From Ruminococcaceae bacterium UBA7217 (GTDB taxonomy: Bacteria; Bacillota; Clostridia; Oscillospirales; Acutalibacteraceae): 64,000 bases of DNA. Of this stretch, positions 43,609-51,698 are shown piece by piece. The stretch is taken from the NCBI GenBank assembly GCA_002490425.1, contig DKTZ01000030.1:22714-86713 (forward strand), given 5' to 3'. Both the position numbers and the translations under genes were made by a program. The first letter of the stretch is position 1; every line of letters begins with the position of its first letter. Under the pieces are notes generated by a model. That model was not told the DNA's origin and ran no database searches. It saw only the letters and a program-made list of their open reading frames with translations.

Positions 43609-44558
43609 TGTCATTAACAAATAAAGGTTCAAAATGGGAAAGAAAAAATTCGTTATATCTTATATTTGCTTTTATACCGCTGCTTAACTGCATTCCGTTT
43701 TTTCATATGAACTCACGTGTAAAAAACAAAAAGTGGAATGCTACTGCATGGGTGCTTGTTATGCTTCAGCTGGTTTTATTTGCAGCATTATTTATTGTGC
43801 CAACAATAGACGGTCCCGATTATCCGTATTATTCAGATATAGAGGATTACATATTGGAAAAAGACTATATGAACAGTGAGCAAAGATTGAAATATGAAGA
43901 TGATTATTCTTTTACAAGTTCTTCGGAGTGGAAAACCTCTGGTGAATATGCTGAATATTTAAAGGCAGCAGATGAGCGTTATAAAAGAGAAAGCGAATGG
44001 AAAAAACAACCTGAAATTATTAGTCAGTTTGAAAAATATGATAATTTCCGAAGTGTTCAAAGCGGAATACAATTAGGCATATCAGCAGCACAGTTCATTG
44101 TTTGGCTTATTGCAATTATATTAGCTTTTTCCGAAAGACCGCATTTTCTTAAAGCATTGGAGCAAGGCGAAAACAAAAGCAGCATTACAAACAAAATAAA
44201 TTCAATCAATGCAAATGTGTATGTTCCCACCAATACCTCAATCTCCACCGTTGCAGTTACTGCTACAGCTGATACAGTGTCACCGAAAATCGATGGTGTT
44301 ATGAAAACTGTTGACGTAAATACTGCCGACGAAGGAATACTAGCCTCTTTACAGGGATTAACGATTATTGATGCGAAAAAAGCTGTTGCATACAGAAATG
44401 AACACAACGGATTTAACTCAATTGATGAGTTCTTCTCTTGCATAAATGCGAAACCTCATATTATAGCATCAATTGAAAACAGATTAACTGTCGGCAATTA
44501 CAGGACTGCCAATCCGCAAAGCAATGACAACCACGGCAAAAGAACCATTGATTTATAA
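43608..44558 (+). CDS. Membrane protein with ComEA-like helix-hairpin-helix domain
   Basis: A 316-residue protein. Two membrane helices near 16-32 and 44-66, a charged, tyrosine-rich region from about 75 to 150, a third helix at about 155-180, then a linker and a C-terminal domain beginning VDVNTADEGILASLQGL (about 230-290) that matches the helix-hairpin-helix of ComEA and of helix-hairpin-helix scaffold proteins (AYRNEHNGFNSIDEFFS). Such domains bind DNA or protein; here it would probably face the cytoplasm. It lies one base into the DUF2997 stop and overlaps the next start likewise. No known function for this whole architecture. Confidence 0.72.
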   Translation: MSLTNKGSKWERKNSLYLIFAFIPLLNCIPFFHMNSRVKNKKWNATAWVLVMLQLVLFAALFIVPTIDGPDYPYYSDIEDYILEKDYMNSEQRLKYEDDYSFTSSSEWKTSGEYAEYLKAADERYKRESEWKKQPEIISQFEKYDNFRSVQSGIQLGISAAQFIVWLIAIILAFSERPHFLKALEQGENKSSITNKINSINANVYVPTNTSISTVAVTATADTVSPKIDGVMKTVDVNTADEGILASLQGLTIIDAKKAVAYRNEHNGFNSIDEFFSCINAKPHIIASIENRLTVGNYRTANPQSNDNHGKRTIDL

Positions 44559-45142
44559 TGAGAGTCAATAGAATAATTGAAAAGACCTATGCCGAAGGCC
44601 CCGGTTGCAGATTTTGCATTTGGGTGCAGGGCTGCAAACATCACTGTGTCGGCTGTTTTGCAAAGGAATTATGGAGCTTCGACGGCGGATATGATATATC
44701 CGTAAATGAAATAATTTCAAAGATTAAATCAGTTAGTAACGATATTTGCGGAATAACATTTCTCGGTGGTGAGCCTTTTGAGTATGCAGAAGAGCTGTCG
44801 GAGGTTGCCGGATATATTCATTCGATAAATAAAAATGTAATTACATTTACGGGTTATTGCTATGAGGATTTGCAGAAAAAATCAAATGCAGATATGTTGT
44901 TGAATCAAACCGATTTGCTTATTGACGGAAAATTTGACGAAGGGTTAGTTGATTACTCAAGACCTCTTGCGGGCTCCTCAAATCAAAGATTTATTTATTT
45001 GACTGATAAGATTTCGGGCGAAGAATTTGAGCATTATAAAAACAGGTTTGAAATCAGAGTGTCAAATAAAGGCATAATTGAATTTAACGGTATGGGCAAT
45101 ATTAAAAAACTACAGAATTTTTTAAATAAAAAAGGTGGTTAA
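44558..45142 (+). CDS. NrdG-like radical SAM activating enzyme
   Basis: A 194-residue radical SAM protein of the glycyl-radical activase type. The iron-sulfur motif CxxxCxxC is CKHHCVGC near residues 26-33, preceded by GPGCRFCIWVQG; the SAM-binding GGEP is in FLGGEPFEYAE near 73. The C-terminal part is short and lacks ferredoxin domains. Related activases modify ribonucleotide reductase NrdD, but no glycyl-radical enzyme lies nearby, so the partner is unknown. It is translationally coupled at both ends, with AAA ATPase next. The extra cysteines before the cluster motif are unusual. Confidence 0.85.
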   Translation: MRVNRIIEKTYAEGPGCRFCIWVQGCKHHCVGCFAKELWSFDGGYDISVNEIISKIKSVSNDICGITFLGGEPFEYAEELSEVAGYIHSINKNVITFTGYCYEDLQKKSNADMLLNQTDLLIDGKFDEGLVDYSRPLAGSSNQRFIYLTDKISGEEFEHYKNRFEIRVSNKGIIEFNGMGNIKKLQNFLNKKGG

Positions 45143-45143
45143 T

Positions 45144-46769
45144 ATGAACGCAACTAAATTTATGCAGGATTTTGCAAATTTTGTAAACGCAGGTTTTCCT
45201 TATATTTACATTCCGTCATATGAGGAAGAAAGAATTACGAATGCAATTAAAAATACTATAAGCAATAAGGATTTGATTAAAATAGACAGAAAGCTTTATG
45301 CTTGGACTCAAACGGACGGCTTGGTAAGTGACGACACAAAGGTAAGAGATACTTCAAATCCAATCAATGCAATTGAAAGCGTTGCTAAATCCAACGAAGA
45401 CGCAATTTACATATTTAAAGATTTTCATATATATTTCGGCGGAGACAGAAACTCAAGACCCGATTATGCAGTTATAAGAAAACTCAGAGATATAATTCCA
45501 ACATTAAAGTCAAGCAGAAAAACAATAGTATTTATTTCATCAAAATTGGTTATTCCGTGTGATATGGAAAAAGAAATATCAATTCTTGATTTCAGCCTTC
45601 CGAATGAAGATGAAATCAGGACGTTGATTAATGAACTAATTGACGGTTTAAATCCCGAAAATGTCAGTTTAACAGAAGACGATAAAACCTTGCTTTCACG
45701 TTCTGCGCTCGGACTTACAATGCAAGAAGCGGAAAATGCTTTTTGCAGAGCAATTGTAAATCTTAAAGGGCTAAATAAAAATGCTCTTTCCATTATCCAT
45801 GAAGAAAAAAATCAGGTTGTCAAGAAAACTGGTGTTCTTGAGTTTGTTAAATCAGATTTAGATATTAACGACATAGGCGGACTTGAAAATCTTAAAAAAT
45901 GGCTCATCAGAAGAAACAATTCATGGTCTGAAAAGGCCAAAGAATATAACTTGCCTGCACCTAAGGGTGTTTTAATTACAGGTATTCCCGGCTGTGGCAA
46001 ATCGTTGACCGCAAAGGCTATGAGTGCAATTTGGGGATTGCCGCTGCTCAAGCTTGATATGGGAAAAATTTTCGGAGGAATTGTGGGCAGCTCGGAAGAA
46101 AATATGAGAAAGGCTATTGCGACAGCCGAAGCGGTTGCACCTTCTATTCTTTGGGTTGATGAAATCGAAAAAGGTTTTTCGGGTTTGAAATCGGGCGGAG
46201 ATTCAGGAACATCAGCAAGAGTTTTTGGTACATTTTTGACTTGGATGCAGGAAAAAACTGCTCCGGTATTTGTTATTGCAACTGCAAATGATATCAGTTC
46301 TCTGCCGCCTGAACTTCTTAGAAAAGGAAGATTTGACGAAATTTTTTTTGTAGATCTTCCAACATCGAAAGAAAGAGAAAAAATATTCAGCGTTCACTTG
46401 AAAAAACGTATGAAAAATTCAAATATTCATCATGAAATTGAGATAACGGATGAAATCTGCAGGGAGCTTGCTAATGAATCAATAGGTTATGTCGGTGCAG
46501 AAATAGAGCAAATTGTAATCGCTTCAATGTACGAGGCCTTTTATGCAGACAGAGGCTTGAGAAAAGACGATATTTTGAAATCAATAAGAGAAACAGTTCC
46601 TCTCTCAAGCACACAGCGTGAGCAGATCCTGGCTTTAAGAGAATGGGCAAAAGAAAGAGCTGTGCTCGCCACTGCTGTTGAAGACAGAGAAAGCGCAGCG
46701 CCTGACGGAAACGATGACGGCGATTTCGTGAATCATCAGGGCGGAAGAATAGTTGATTTTGATTTATAA
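45144..46769 (+). CDS. Ycf46-like AAA+ ATPase
   Basis: A 541-residue AAA ATPase that resembles cyanobacterial/plastid Ycf46 throughout. The N-terminal half (about 1-235) has [12 protein letters not shown] near 20, [10 protein letters not shown] near 92, and [20 protein letters not shown] near 130, which fit Ycf46 as I know it. The AAA core has Walker A GIPGCGKS near 277, Walker [10 protein letters not shown] near 333, sensor ATAND near 378, and arginine finger LLRKGRFD. A Gly/Asp-rich tail ends the protein. ATG 45144 has AAAGGTGG upstream. It is the probable motor of the system here. Substrate unknown. Confidence 0.88.
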   Translation: MNATKFMQDFANFVNAGFPYIYIPSYEEERITNAIKNTISNKDLIKIDRKLYAWTQTDGLVSDDTKVRDTSNPINAIESVAKSNEDAIYIFKDFHIYFGGDRNSRPDYAVIRKLRDIIPTLKSSRKTIVFISSKLVIPCDMEKEISILDFSLPNEDEIRTLINELIDGLNPENVSLTEDDKTLLSRSALGLTMQEAENAFCRAIVNLKGLNKNALSIIHEEKNQVVKKTGVLEFVKSDLDINDIGGLENLKKWLIRRNNSWSEKAKEYNLPAPKGVLITGIPGCGKSLTAKAMSAIWGLPLLKLDMGKIFGGIVGSSEENMRKAIATAEAVAPSILWVDEIEKGFSGLKSGGDSGTSARVFGTFLTWMQEKTAPVFVIATANDISSLPPELLRKGRFDEIFFVDLPTSKEREKIFSVHLKKRMKNSNIHHEIEITDEICRELANESIGYVGAEIEQIVIASMYEAFYADRGLRKDDILKSIRETVPLSSTQREQILALREWAKERAVLATAVEDRESAAPDGNDDGDFVNHQGGRIVDFDL

Positions 46770-46781
46770 GGAGAATTTAAA

Positions 46782-47246
46782 ATGTCAGTTACACTTACAT
46801 TAACTTCTGCGGCAATTATTGCAGGAATTTCATTATTCTCTGCCACGTCAATTGCGGTAGTGAATCAGGTATCAGACGGTGTTTTTGATGTATCCGAAGG
46901 AATAGATACAATGTTTGTTGACAGCGAAATTCTTTTGGAAACATTGAATGGGTATAACTGTCACTTCGATGTCATTTCCGAAAATGAATATATTGTTAAA
47001 ACTACATGCGGTAATATCAGATACAAGAGGGAGGATACGTCTCAACCATTTAAAATGTATCTTGGCGAAATTGAAGATGTTGACGGACTGTTGGAAAACA
47101 TTAAATCATTTGAACTTGATTACGGCAGAAATGTACAGGCATACACATATAATCACATTAAAGAAAATTTGTCAGACGGTATGATAATAGAATCCGAAGA
47201 AGTACTTGAAGACGATTCGTTGTACTTAACGATAAATGTTGAATAA
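46782..47246 (+). CDS. DUF1257/Ycf35-like protein with N-terminal hydrophobic helix
   Basis: A 154-residue protein. A hydrophobic segment at about 6-27 could anchor it. The rest resembles DUF1257 (Ycf35): a strand/helix region LLETLNGYNCHFDV, a middle strand NIRYKRED, and a C-terminal segment YNHIKENLSDGMIIESEEV ending in DDSLYLTINV, close to the usual ending of the family (tyrosine, helix, GF-type, acid-rich, then strand). The match is by eye and moderate. If right, the operon holds the DUF2997-Ycf46-Ycf35 set. It starts 12 bases after the ATPase with AAGGAG upstream. Confidence 0.6.
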   Translation: MSVTLTLTSAAIIAGISLFSATSIAVVNQVSDGVFDVSEGIDTMFVDSEILLETLNGYNCHFDVISENEYIVKTTCGNIRYKREDTSQPFKMYLGEIEDVDGLLENIKSFELDYGRNVQAYTYNHIKENLSDGMIIESEEVLEDDSLYLTINVE

Positions 47247-47312
47247 AGAGGTGCAAATCAAAAGTGTGCGGTTACAATGTAATCGCAGAGACTGTTGAAA
47301 AGGTGTATTTAT

Positions 47313-48455
47313 ATGTTTAGGATGGATTCGACAAAAATAACGGTAGAATTTAATACAAAGAGAAAGGTATGGTTAAAACTTATGAAAAAAATTGCAATTA
47401 TTACTGTGCTGGTGCTGTGCTTGACATTTGTGCTGACAGCATGCGGTGCAAAGGGCAGCGAGGGCTTGGAGTATAAGAGTAACTCTGACGGAACTTGCTC
47501 TGTAGTCGGAATTGGAACGTGTACAGACACAGATCTTGTAATTCCGAAAAAAAGTCCTGACGGTGATAAGGTAACAAAAATTGCGGATGAAGCATTTAAA
47601 AGTACAAAAATCCAATCAGTAAAATTGCCTGATACCGTTACGGAAATAGGCAGAGAAGCATTTGCACTTTGCATTCAATTGGAAACAGTTGATTTTGGCA
47701 AATCACTCGTAAAACTCGGAAGCGAGGTTTTTTACGGGTGCCATATGATTACTGAAATTACACTTCCCGAAACCTTTGAAGAGTTTGGCAAAAAACTTGA
47801 CAATGAAGGCAAGGAATACGGCTGCTCAGGTGCATTTTCGGGCTGTGATAAGCTGTCAAAAATCAATATTCCGAAAAACGTCAAGGCAATCTATTCTGAT
47901 ACGTTTGACGGAACAGCGTTGACAGAGGTTAAAATTGACGCTCAATTTAAATACGGAATAGTTGATTTTGTTTTTGGAATTGATGCAATGAAAGGTGCTG
48001 AAATTTATTATCCGTCGCTTTTATCTGAAATTCCCGCTGATAACAGCATAAGCTATTTAGACCCTAAAGACACAGTTGAAACCTCTGAAGAGATTTTAAA
48101 TTTGCTTTATGCCGCTTTGTTCGGAGACAGTGCCCTTATTAACGGAGAACCGATTCTTGTGCCTGCGCCAAAATCTACTGTCGGCGATTACGGTAAGGCA
48201 GATGCAGATAAATATGATTATGTATATTCAATAACATCAAGCTCGGAAATTAGAACGCTTCATTACAATGACACAAAAGAAACATACGAAATTTATGATC
48301 AAGATGATGCTTATACATATCATTATGATGAAAATTTAAAATGTTATCTTTACGAATATGAGTATGAAAAAGTAGCTTTTTTAGTACTTGATAAATATTT
48401 ATTTGTAAGTGGTGAACCCGGCCATTTTGAACTTGGCAAAGGTTATAACAAGTAA
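47313..48455 (+). CDS. Leucine-rich repeat lipoprotein (BspA-like)
   Basis: A lipoprotein of about 357 residues if started at ATG 47382, or 380 from ATG 47313. The signal ends in FVLTACG, a lipobox. Leucine-rich repeats of the BspA kind follow (IADEAFKSTKIQSVKLPDTV, EIGREAFALC, KLGSEVFYGC, GAFSGCDKLSKINI), then a C-terminal domain rich in tyrosine and acid (about 280-380). ATG 47313 has AAAGGTG eight bases before it; ATG 47382 gives a normal signal peptide but a weaker site. It follows the DUF1257-like gene and may be the surface part of the system. Confidence 0.75.
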   Translation: MFRMDSTKITVEFNTKRKVWLKLMKKIAIITVLVLCLTFVLTACGAKGSEGLEYKSNSDGTCSVVGIGTCTDTDLVIPKKSPDGDKVTKIADEAFKSTKIQSVKLPDTVTEIGREAFALCIQLETVDFGKSLVKLGSEVFYGCHMITEITLPETFEEFGKKLDNEGKEYGCSGAFSGCDKLSKINIPKNVKAIYSDTFDGTALTEVKIDAQFKYGIVDFVFGIDAMKGAEIYYPSLLSEIPADNSISYLDPKDTVETSEEILNLLYAALFGDSALINGEPILVPAPKSTVGDYGKADADKYDYVYSITSSSEIRTLHYNDTKETYEIYDQDDAYTYHYDENLKCYLYEYEYEKVAFLVLDKYLFVSGEPGHFELGKGYNK

Positions 48456-48489
48456 TAAATAATATTTAAAAACAAAGGAGAAATTTAAA

Positions 48490-49329
48490 ATGTTTTGTCA
48501 AAATTGCGGCACACAAAATGACGATGGGGCAGGCTTTTGCTCTGCCTGCGGAACGGCTTTGAACAGTCAGTTGTCTGAAACAACAGTTCTAAAAGAAAAT
48601 GAAATCCGCTTAAATCAAAATCAACCGGAAATTCAGCCCAATCAGCTTCAAGCTGTTCAGCCACAGGCAAAGTCCAAAAACAAAAAATTATTTATTGGGT
48701 TAATCGGAGGAGCGGCGGCATTGCTGATAGTAATAATCAGTGTTATTATCGGTATTTCCACATCTTGTGATAACACAGTTAAATCATTTTGCAAGGCTTA
48801 TTTTAACTTTGACTTTGCAAAAGCAGAAAAATACTGTCTTTTAGACCAGTCAGATGTTTTTGAAACCTATTGTAAAAACAGCGGTCAGGATATCGACGAG
48901 CTTTACGAAGAGTTGAACGACGAAATTTATCTTGAATTTGACAAAGAGGTTAAAATCAAAGATGTCTCAGATTTTTATTCCTTGGCAGGGGAGTATGCGC
49001 AAAAACTGGCCAAAAAGTCGAAAATTGATATGTCGTCGTTTAAATATGAGATTCTTTCAAAAGAAAAAGTCGATTTAAAGGATTCAGAAGAGTTAGAAAG
49101 ACTGACAGATGAAATTCTTATTGAATGTGATTTGATAGGAGTCATTGACGATGATAACCTGTCGGATTACATAGATGTTAAAGATATATCAAAAGCGTAT
49201 AAAGTTGAAATAAAAATTACTTTTGATAATTCAAAAGGCAAGGAAGAAGAATTTGACACAACAGAGCTTTATGTTGCCAAGTATAAAGGAAAATGGCGTG
49301 TTGTTGCAGAACCTTTTGGTTTAATGTAA
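48490..49329 (+). CDS. Zinc-ribbon membrane protein with DUF4878-like tail
   Basis: A 279-residue protein with an N-terminal zinc ribbon (CQNC and CSAC at about 3-21), a Gln/Asn-rich linker, a membrane helix at about 60-80, and an extracellular domain that begins KSFCKAYFNFDFAKAEKYCL, as in NTF2-like DUF4878 domains, and ends in ELYVAKYKGKWRVV. AAAGGAG precedes the start. It is the first of three co-oriented zinc-ribbon genes here. The plan of cytoplasmic ribbon and outside domain suggests signal transfer or assembly at the membrane. Confidence 0.72.
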   Translation: MFCQNCGTQNDDGAGFCSACGTALNSQLSETTVLKENEIRLNQNQPEIQPNQLQAVQPQAKSKNKKLFIGLIGGAAALLIVIISVIIGISTSCDNTVKSFCKAYFNFDFAKAEKYCLLDQSDVFETYCKNSGQDIDELYEELNDEIYLEFDKEVKIKDVSDFYSLAGEYAQKLAKKSKIDMSSFKYEILSKEKVDLKDSEELERLTDEILIECDLIGVIDDDNLSDYIDVKDISKAYKVEIKITFDNSKGKEEEFDTTELYVAKYKGKWRVVAEPFGLM

Positions 49330-49365
49330 ATGTAATTTGATTTTAATTATGAGGAGATATTTGAT

Positions 49366-49914
49366 ATGAATTGTCCAAATTGCCAAACACAATTAAGTGA
49401 GGGTACGCAGTTTTGTCCCTCTTGCGGAACAAAAGTAAATTCTGAACAGGAAAATCGGCCGGCAGTAAAGTATTGCCCGAATTGCGGAAATACTCTTACA
49501 AACGATGCGGCATTTTGCCAAAATTGCGGAGTGAAAATAGATAATAATGTTTCGGCTCCACAAGAGAATATGTCACAAATAATTCGAGACGGTGCAAAAA
49601 AGATTACTGAAAACGAATTTGTGAAATCAGCAAAAAATGATATTAAAAACAGTCAATTAATCGGAGCAGTTAAAAGCAAAGCTAAATCTACTGCAAGAAA
49701 CATAAAAATTGCAGATGAAGGTAAAAAGAAAAGAACTAAAATAATTGCAATTATAGCTGTGAGTGTTATTGCTGTTCTCTTAATTGTAACAAATATTCAC
49801 AAGTGTGATGAATGCGGCGATTTATATTTTGGAAAAAAATATAATATTAGGTTTTTTAATGCTTCTGAAGAAGTTTGTAAAGATTGCTATAATGATTTTT
49901 ACAGTTGGGGCTGA
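49366..49914 (+). CDS. Double zinc-ribbon membrane protein
   Basis: A 182-residue protein with two zinc ribbons in tandem (CPNC/CPSC near 3-20 and CPNC/CQNC near 38-56), a Lys-rich helical stretch, a membrane helix at about 126-143, and an outer tail with two more cysteine pairs (CDECGDLYF and CKDCYND) that could form a further metal site. AGGAG precedes ATG 49366. No known family covers the whole. Composition here is visibly AT-richer than in the core genes of the window. Confidence 0.7.
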   Translation: MNCPNCQTQLSEGTQFCPSCGTKVNSEQENRPAVKYCPNCGNTLTNDAAFCQNCGVKIDNNVSAPQENMSQIIRDGAKKITENEFVKSAKNDIKNSQLIGAVKSKAKSTARNIKIADEGKKKRTKIIAIIAVSVIAVLLIVTNIHKCDECGDLYFGKKYNIRFFNASEEVCKDCYNDFYSWG

Positions 49915-49957
49915 TTGAATCATACCATATTTAATTTAAGAAAAAAGGATGAAGAAA

Positions 49958-51529
49958 ATGTTTTGTGAAAGATGTGGAAACGCTCTGCAAGAGGGCGAAA
50001 AGTTTTGCAGGATATGCGGAACACCAGTTACAAATGTTTCATTGATTCAAAATATCGGCAAAGCATCGGTAAAACATAATTCCGTTGCACAAAACTTGAA
50101 AGGCAAAAAAATCTTGAAGAAGAAAGTGCTTATTCCATTGATTTTAGTAGCAGTAGTTGTTATTGTAGCTACTGTTCTGGGTATAAATAAATATATGGCA
50201 GATAAACCTATACGCGATATGGAAAAAGCATTTGAAAGTAAAGATGTTATTCAGGTGATTGCTGTAATTGAAAAATGCGAAAATGGAGATTATTATAAAT
50301 GCAACAGCAGTGAAAAGGTCAGAGAGACACTTTGGAAAAATATTAATTCTGCAACAAATACTTTTAATAATGAGTTTATTTATGATGAACAGACACTTGA
50401 TGAAAACGACATTTTTGAGTCGGTGATTAGATTTATCGAAAACCGTTTCGGCACTTTATACTATATTGATGGTGTAAAAAGTGAAATTTGGAATATAGAA
50501 GAATATATGAAAAGTGCTGATTTAAGCAGAAGCTACGGAGGAGAATCTAATATTGATAATTCAGAAATTTCTACTGATGTGTTAGGCGCACTTAACGATT
50601 TGGATAGAATGATTGATTCAAAAATCGCATATTACTGTGGGTTAAGCTACTTAAATAATAGTGATGACAGCAGAAATTATTGCAAAGCAATAGAAAAATT
50701 CAGTACTGTAATTGAGGACGATTTAAAATATAACGATGCAGTCGAAAAGGGCAATGAAGCATTTGAAATGTATTTTAAAGGAACAATAGAAGCTGTTGAT
50801 GAATATATGAAAAACGGTGATTACTCTGCAGCTACAAGTTTGCTTGATACAACATTTAACGAGTTTTCAAATTCGGACGAATACAGTGAGGCTATAACTA
50901 CAAAATCTATTGAAATACGTAAAAAATATGCCGATGAATATGTACAAAAGGCTGATGAAAATTTTAAGTCAGGCGATGTTAATGCTGCAATAGGTAATAT
51001 TGAAGCTGCAATTGCAATAAATTCGGATGGCGGATATGAATCAAAATTGAATGAGTATAAGTTGTATCTTCCTTTAGCGTTGTATGATATGGATAATGTA
51101 CTTTCAAGATCTTCCGATTACAGAATTCAGCCAGAAAGTACAATAGCTGCCGTAAATAATGACGAATATAATAATTGCTTATTATATAGGCATTACAAGG
51201 AATGTTCACCTTCAACGATTAGTTATTATTTAGAAGGAAAATATGATACGGTTTCAGGAAAATATTTTTCTCCAAAAGAAAACGCATCTATGAATCGAAC
51301 AGGTAATGCATATTTTGAAGTTTACGGTGATGGAAAATTGATATATACTTCGCCGAAAATCAGTGCGGAAAGTTTACCGATTGATATTGAATTTTCCGTA
51401 AACGGAGTGCAAAAAATGGAAATAAAATTCATCGGAAGCGGTTCTTCGGTTTGGGGTGTTGATGCACAGTGGTATGGAGATTATGCTGCACTGTCAAATT
51501 TAACAGCACGAAAAAACATTCCACAATAA
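49958..51529 (+). CDS. Zinc-ribbon membrane protein with NPCBM-like C-terminus
   Basis: A 523-residue protein starting MFCERCGNALQEGEKFCRIC, an N-terminal zinc ribbon. A basic region and a membrane helix at about 55-75 follow, then about 330 residues of helices with a TPR-like spacing (QKADENFKSGDVNAAIGNIEAAIAI), and a C-terminal strand-rich domain (EVYGDGKLIYTSPKI and QKMEIKFIGSGSS) like the NPCBM putative carbohydrate-binding module. ATG 49958 is chosen since AAAAAAGG lies nine bases before; ATG 49949 is too close to it. A cell-wall glycan binding role is plausible. Confidence 0.72.
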   Translation: MFCERCGNALQEGEKFCRICGTPVTNVSLIQNIGKASVKHNSVAQNLKGKKILKKKVLIPLILVAVVVIVATVLGINKYMADKPIRDMEKAFESKDVIQVIAVIEKCENGDYYKCNSSEKVRETLWKNINSATNTFNNEFIYDEQTLDENDIFESVIRFIENRFGTLYYIDGVKSEIWNIEEYMKSADLSRSYGGESNIDNSEISTDVLGALNDLDRMIDSKIAYYCGLSYLNNSDDSRNYCKAIEKFSTVIEDDLKYNDAVEKGNEAFEMYFKGTIEAVDEYMKNGDYSAATSLLDTTFNEFSNSDEYSEAITTKSIEIRKKYADEYVQKADENFKSGDVNAAIGNIEAAIAINSDGGYESKLNEYKLYLPLALYDMDNVLSRSSDYRIQPESTIAAVNNDEYNNCLLYRHYKECSPSTISYYLEGKYDTVSGKYFSPKENASMNRTGNAYFEVYGDGKLIYTSPKISAESLPIDIEFSVNGVQKMEIKFIGSGSSVWGVDAQWYGDYAALSNLTARKNIPQ

Positions 51530-51573
51530 GTAACAGTTAATATATAAAAGCTATGTTAAATTAAATATTACAC

Positions 51574-51610
51574 AATAATGACTTGCTCTTTTGCGGGTCA
51601 TTATTTTTTT
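51574..51610 (+). terminator. Terminator of the accessory operon
   Basis: AATAATGAC (51574-51582) pairs with GTCATTATT (51597-51605) and a run of T follows. It marks the right end of the accessory region. Confidence 0.75.
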
Positions 51611-51632
51611 ACCGATTTTTTGAAAAAAGGTA

Positions 51633-51661
51633 TTGGAAAAAGCGAACGGTTGTAGTATAAT
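51633..51661 (+). promoter_or_regulatory. SigA-type promoter of hprK
   Basis: TTGGAA (51633-51638) and TATAAT (51656-51661) are 17 bases apart, about 37 bases before TTG 51699. Confidence 0.6.
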
Positions 51662-51698
51662 AAATAAAACTATGATTATAAAAGGGGAGGTATGCGCT

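Noticed and set aside
47268..47286. Hairpin GCGGTTAC/GTAATCGC between the DUF1257-like gene and the lipoprotein gene
   Set aside because: No T run follows, so it is not a Rho-independent terminator; at most an RNA-processing site.
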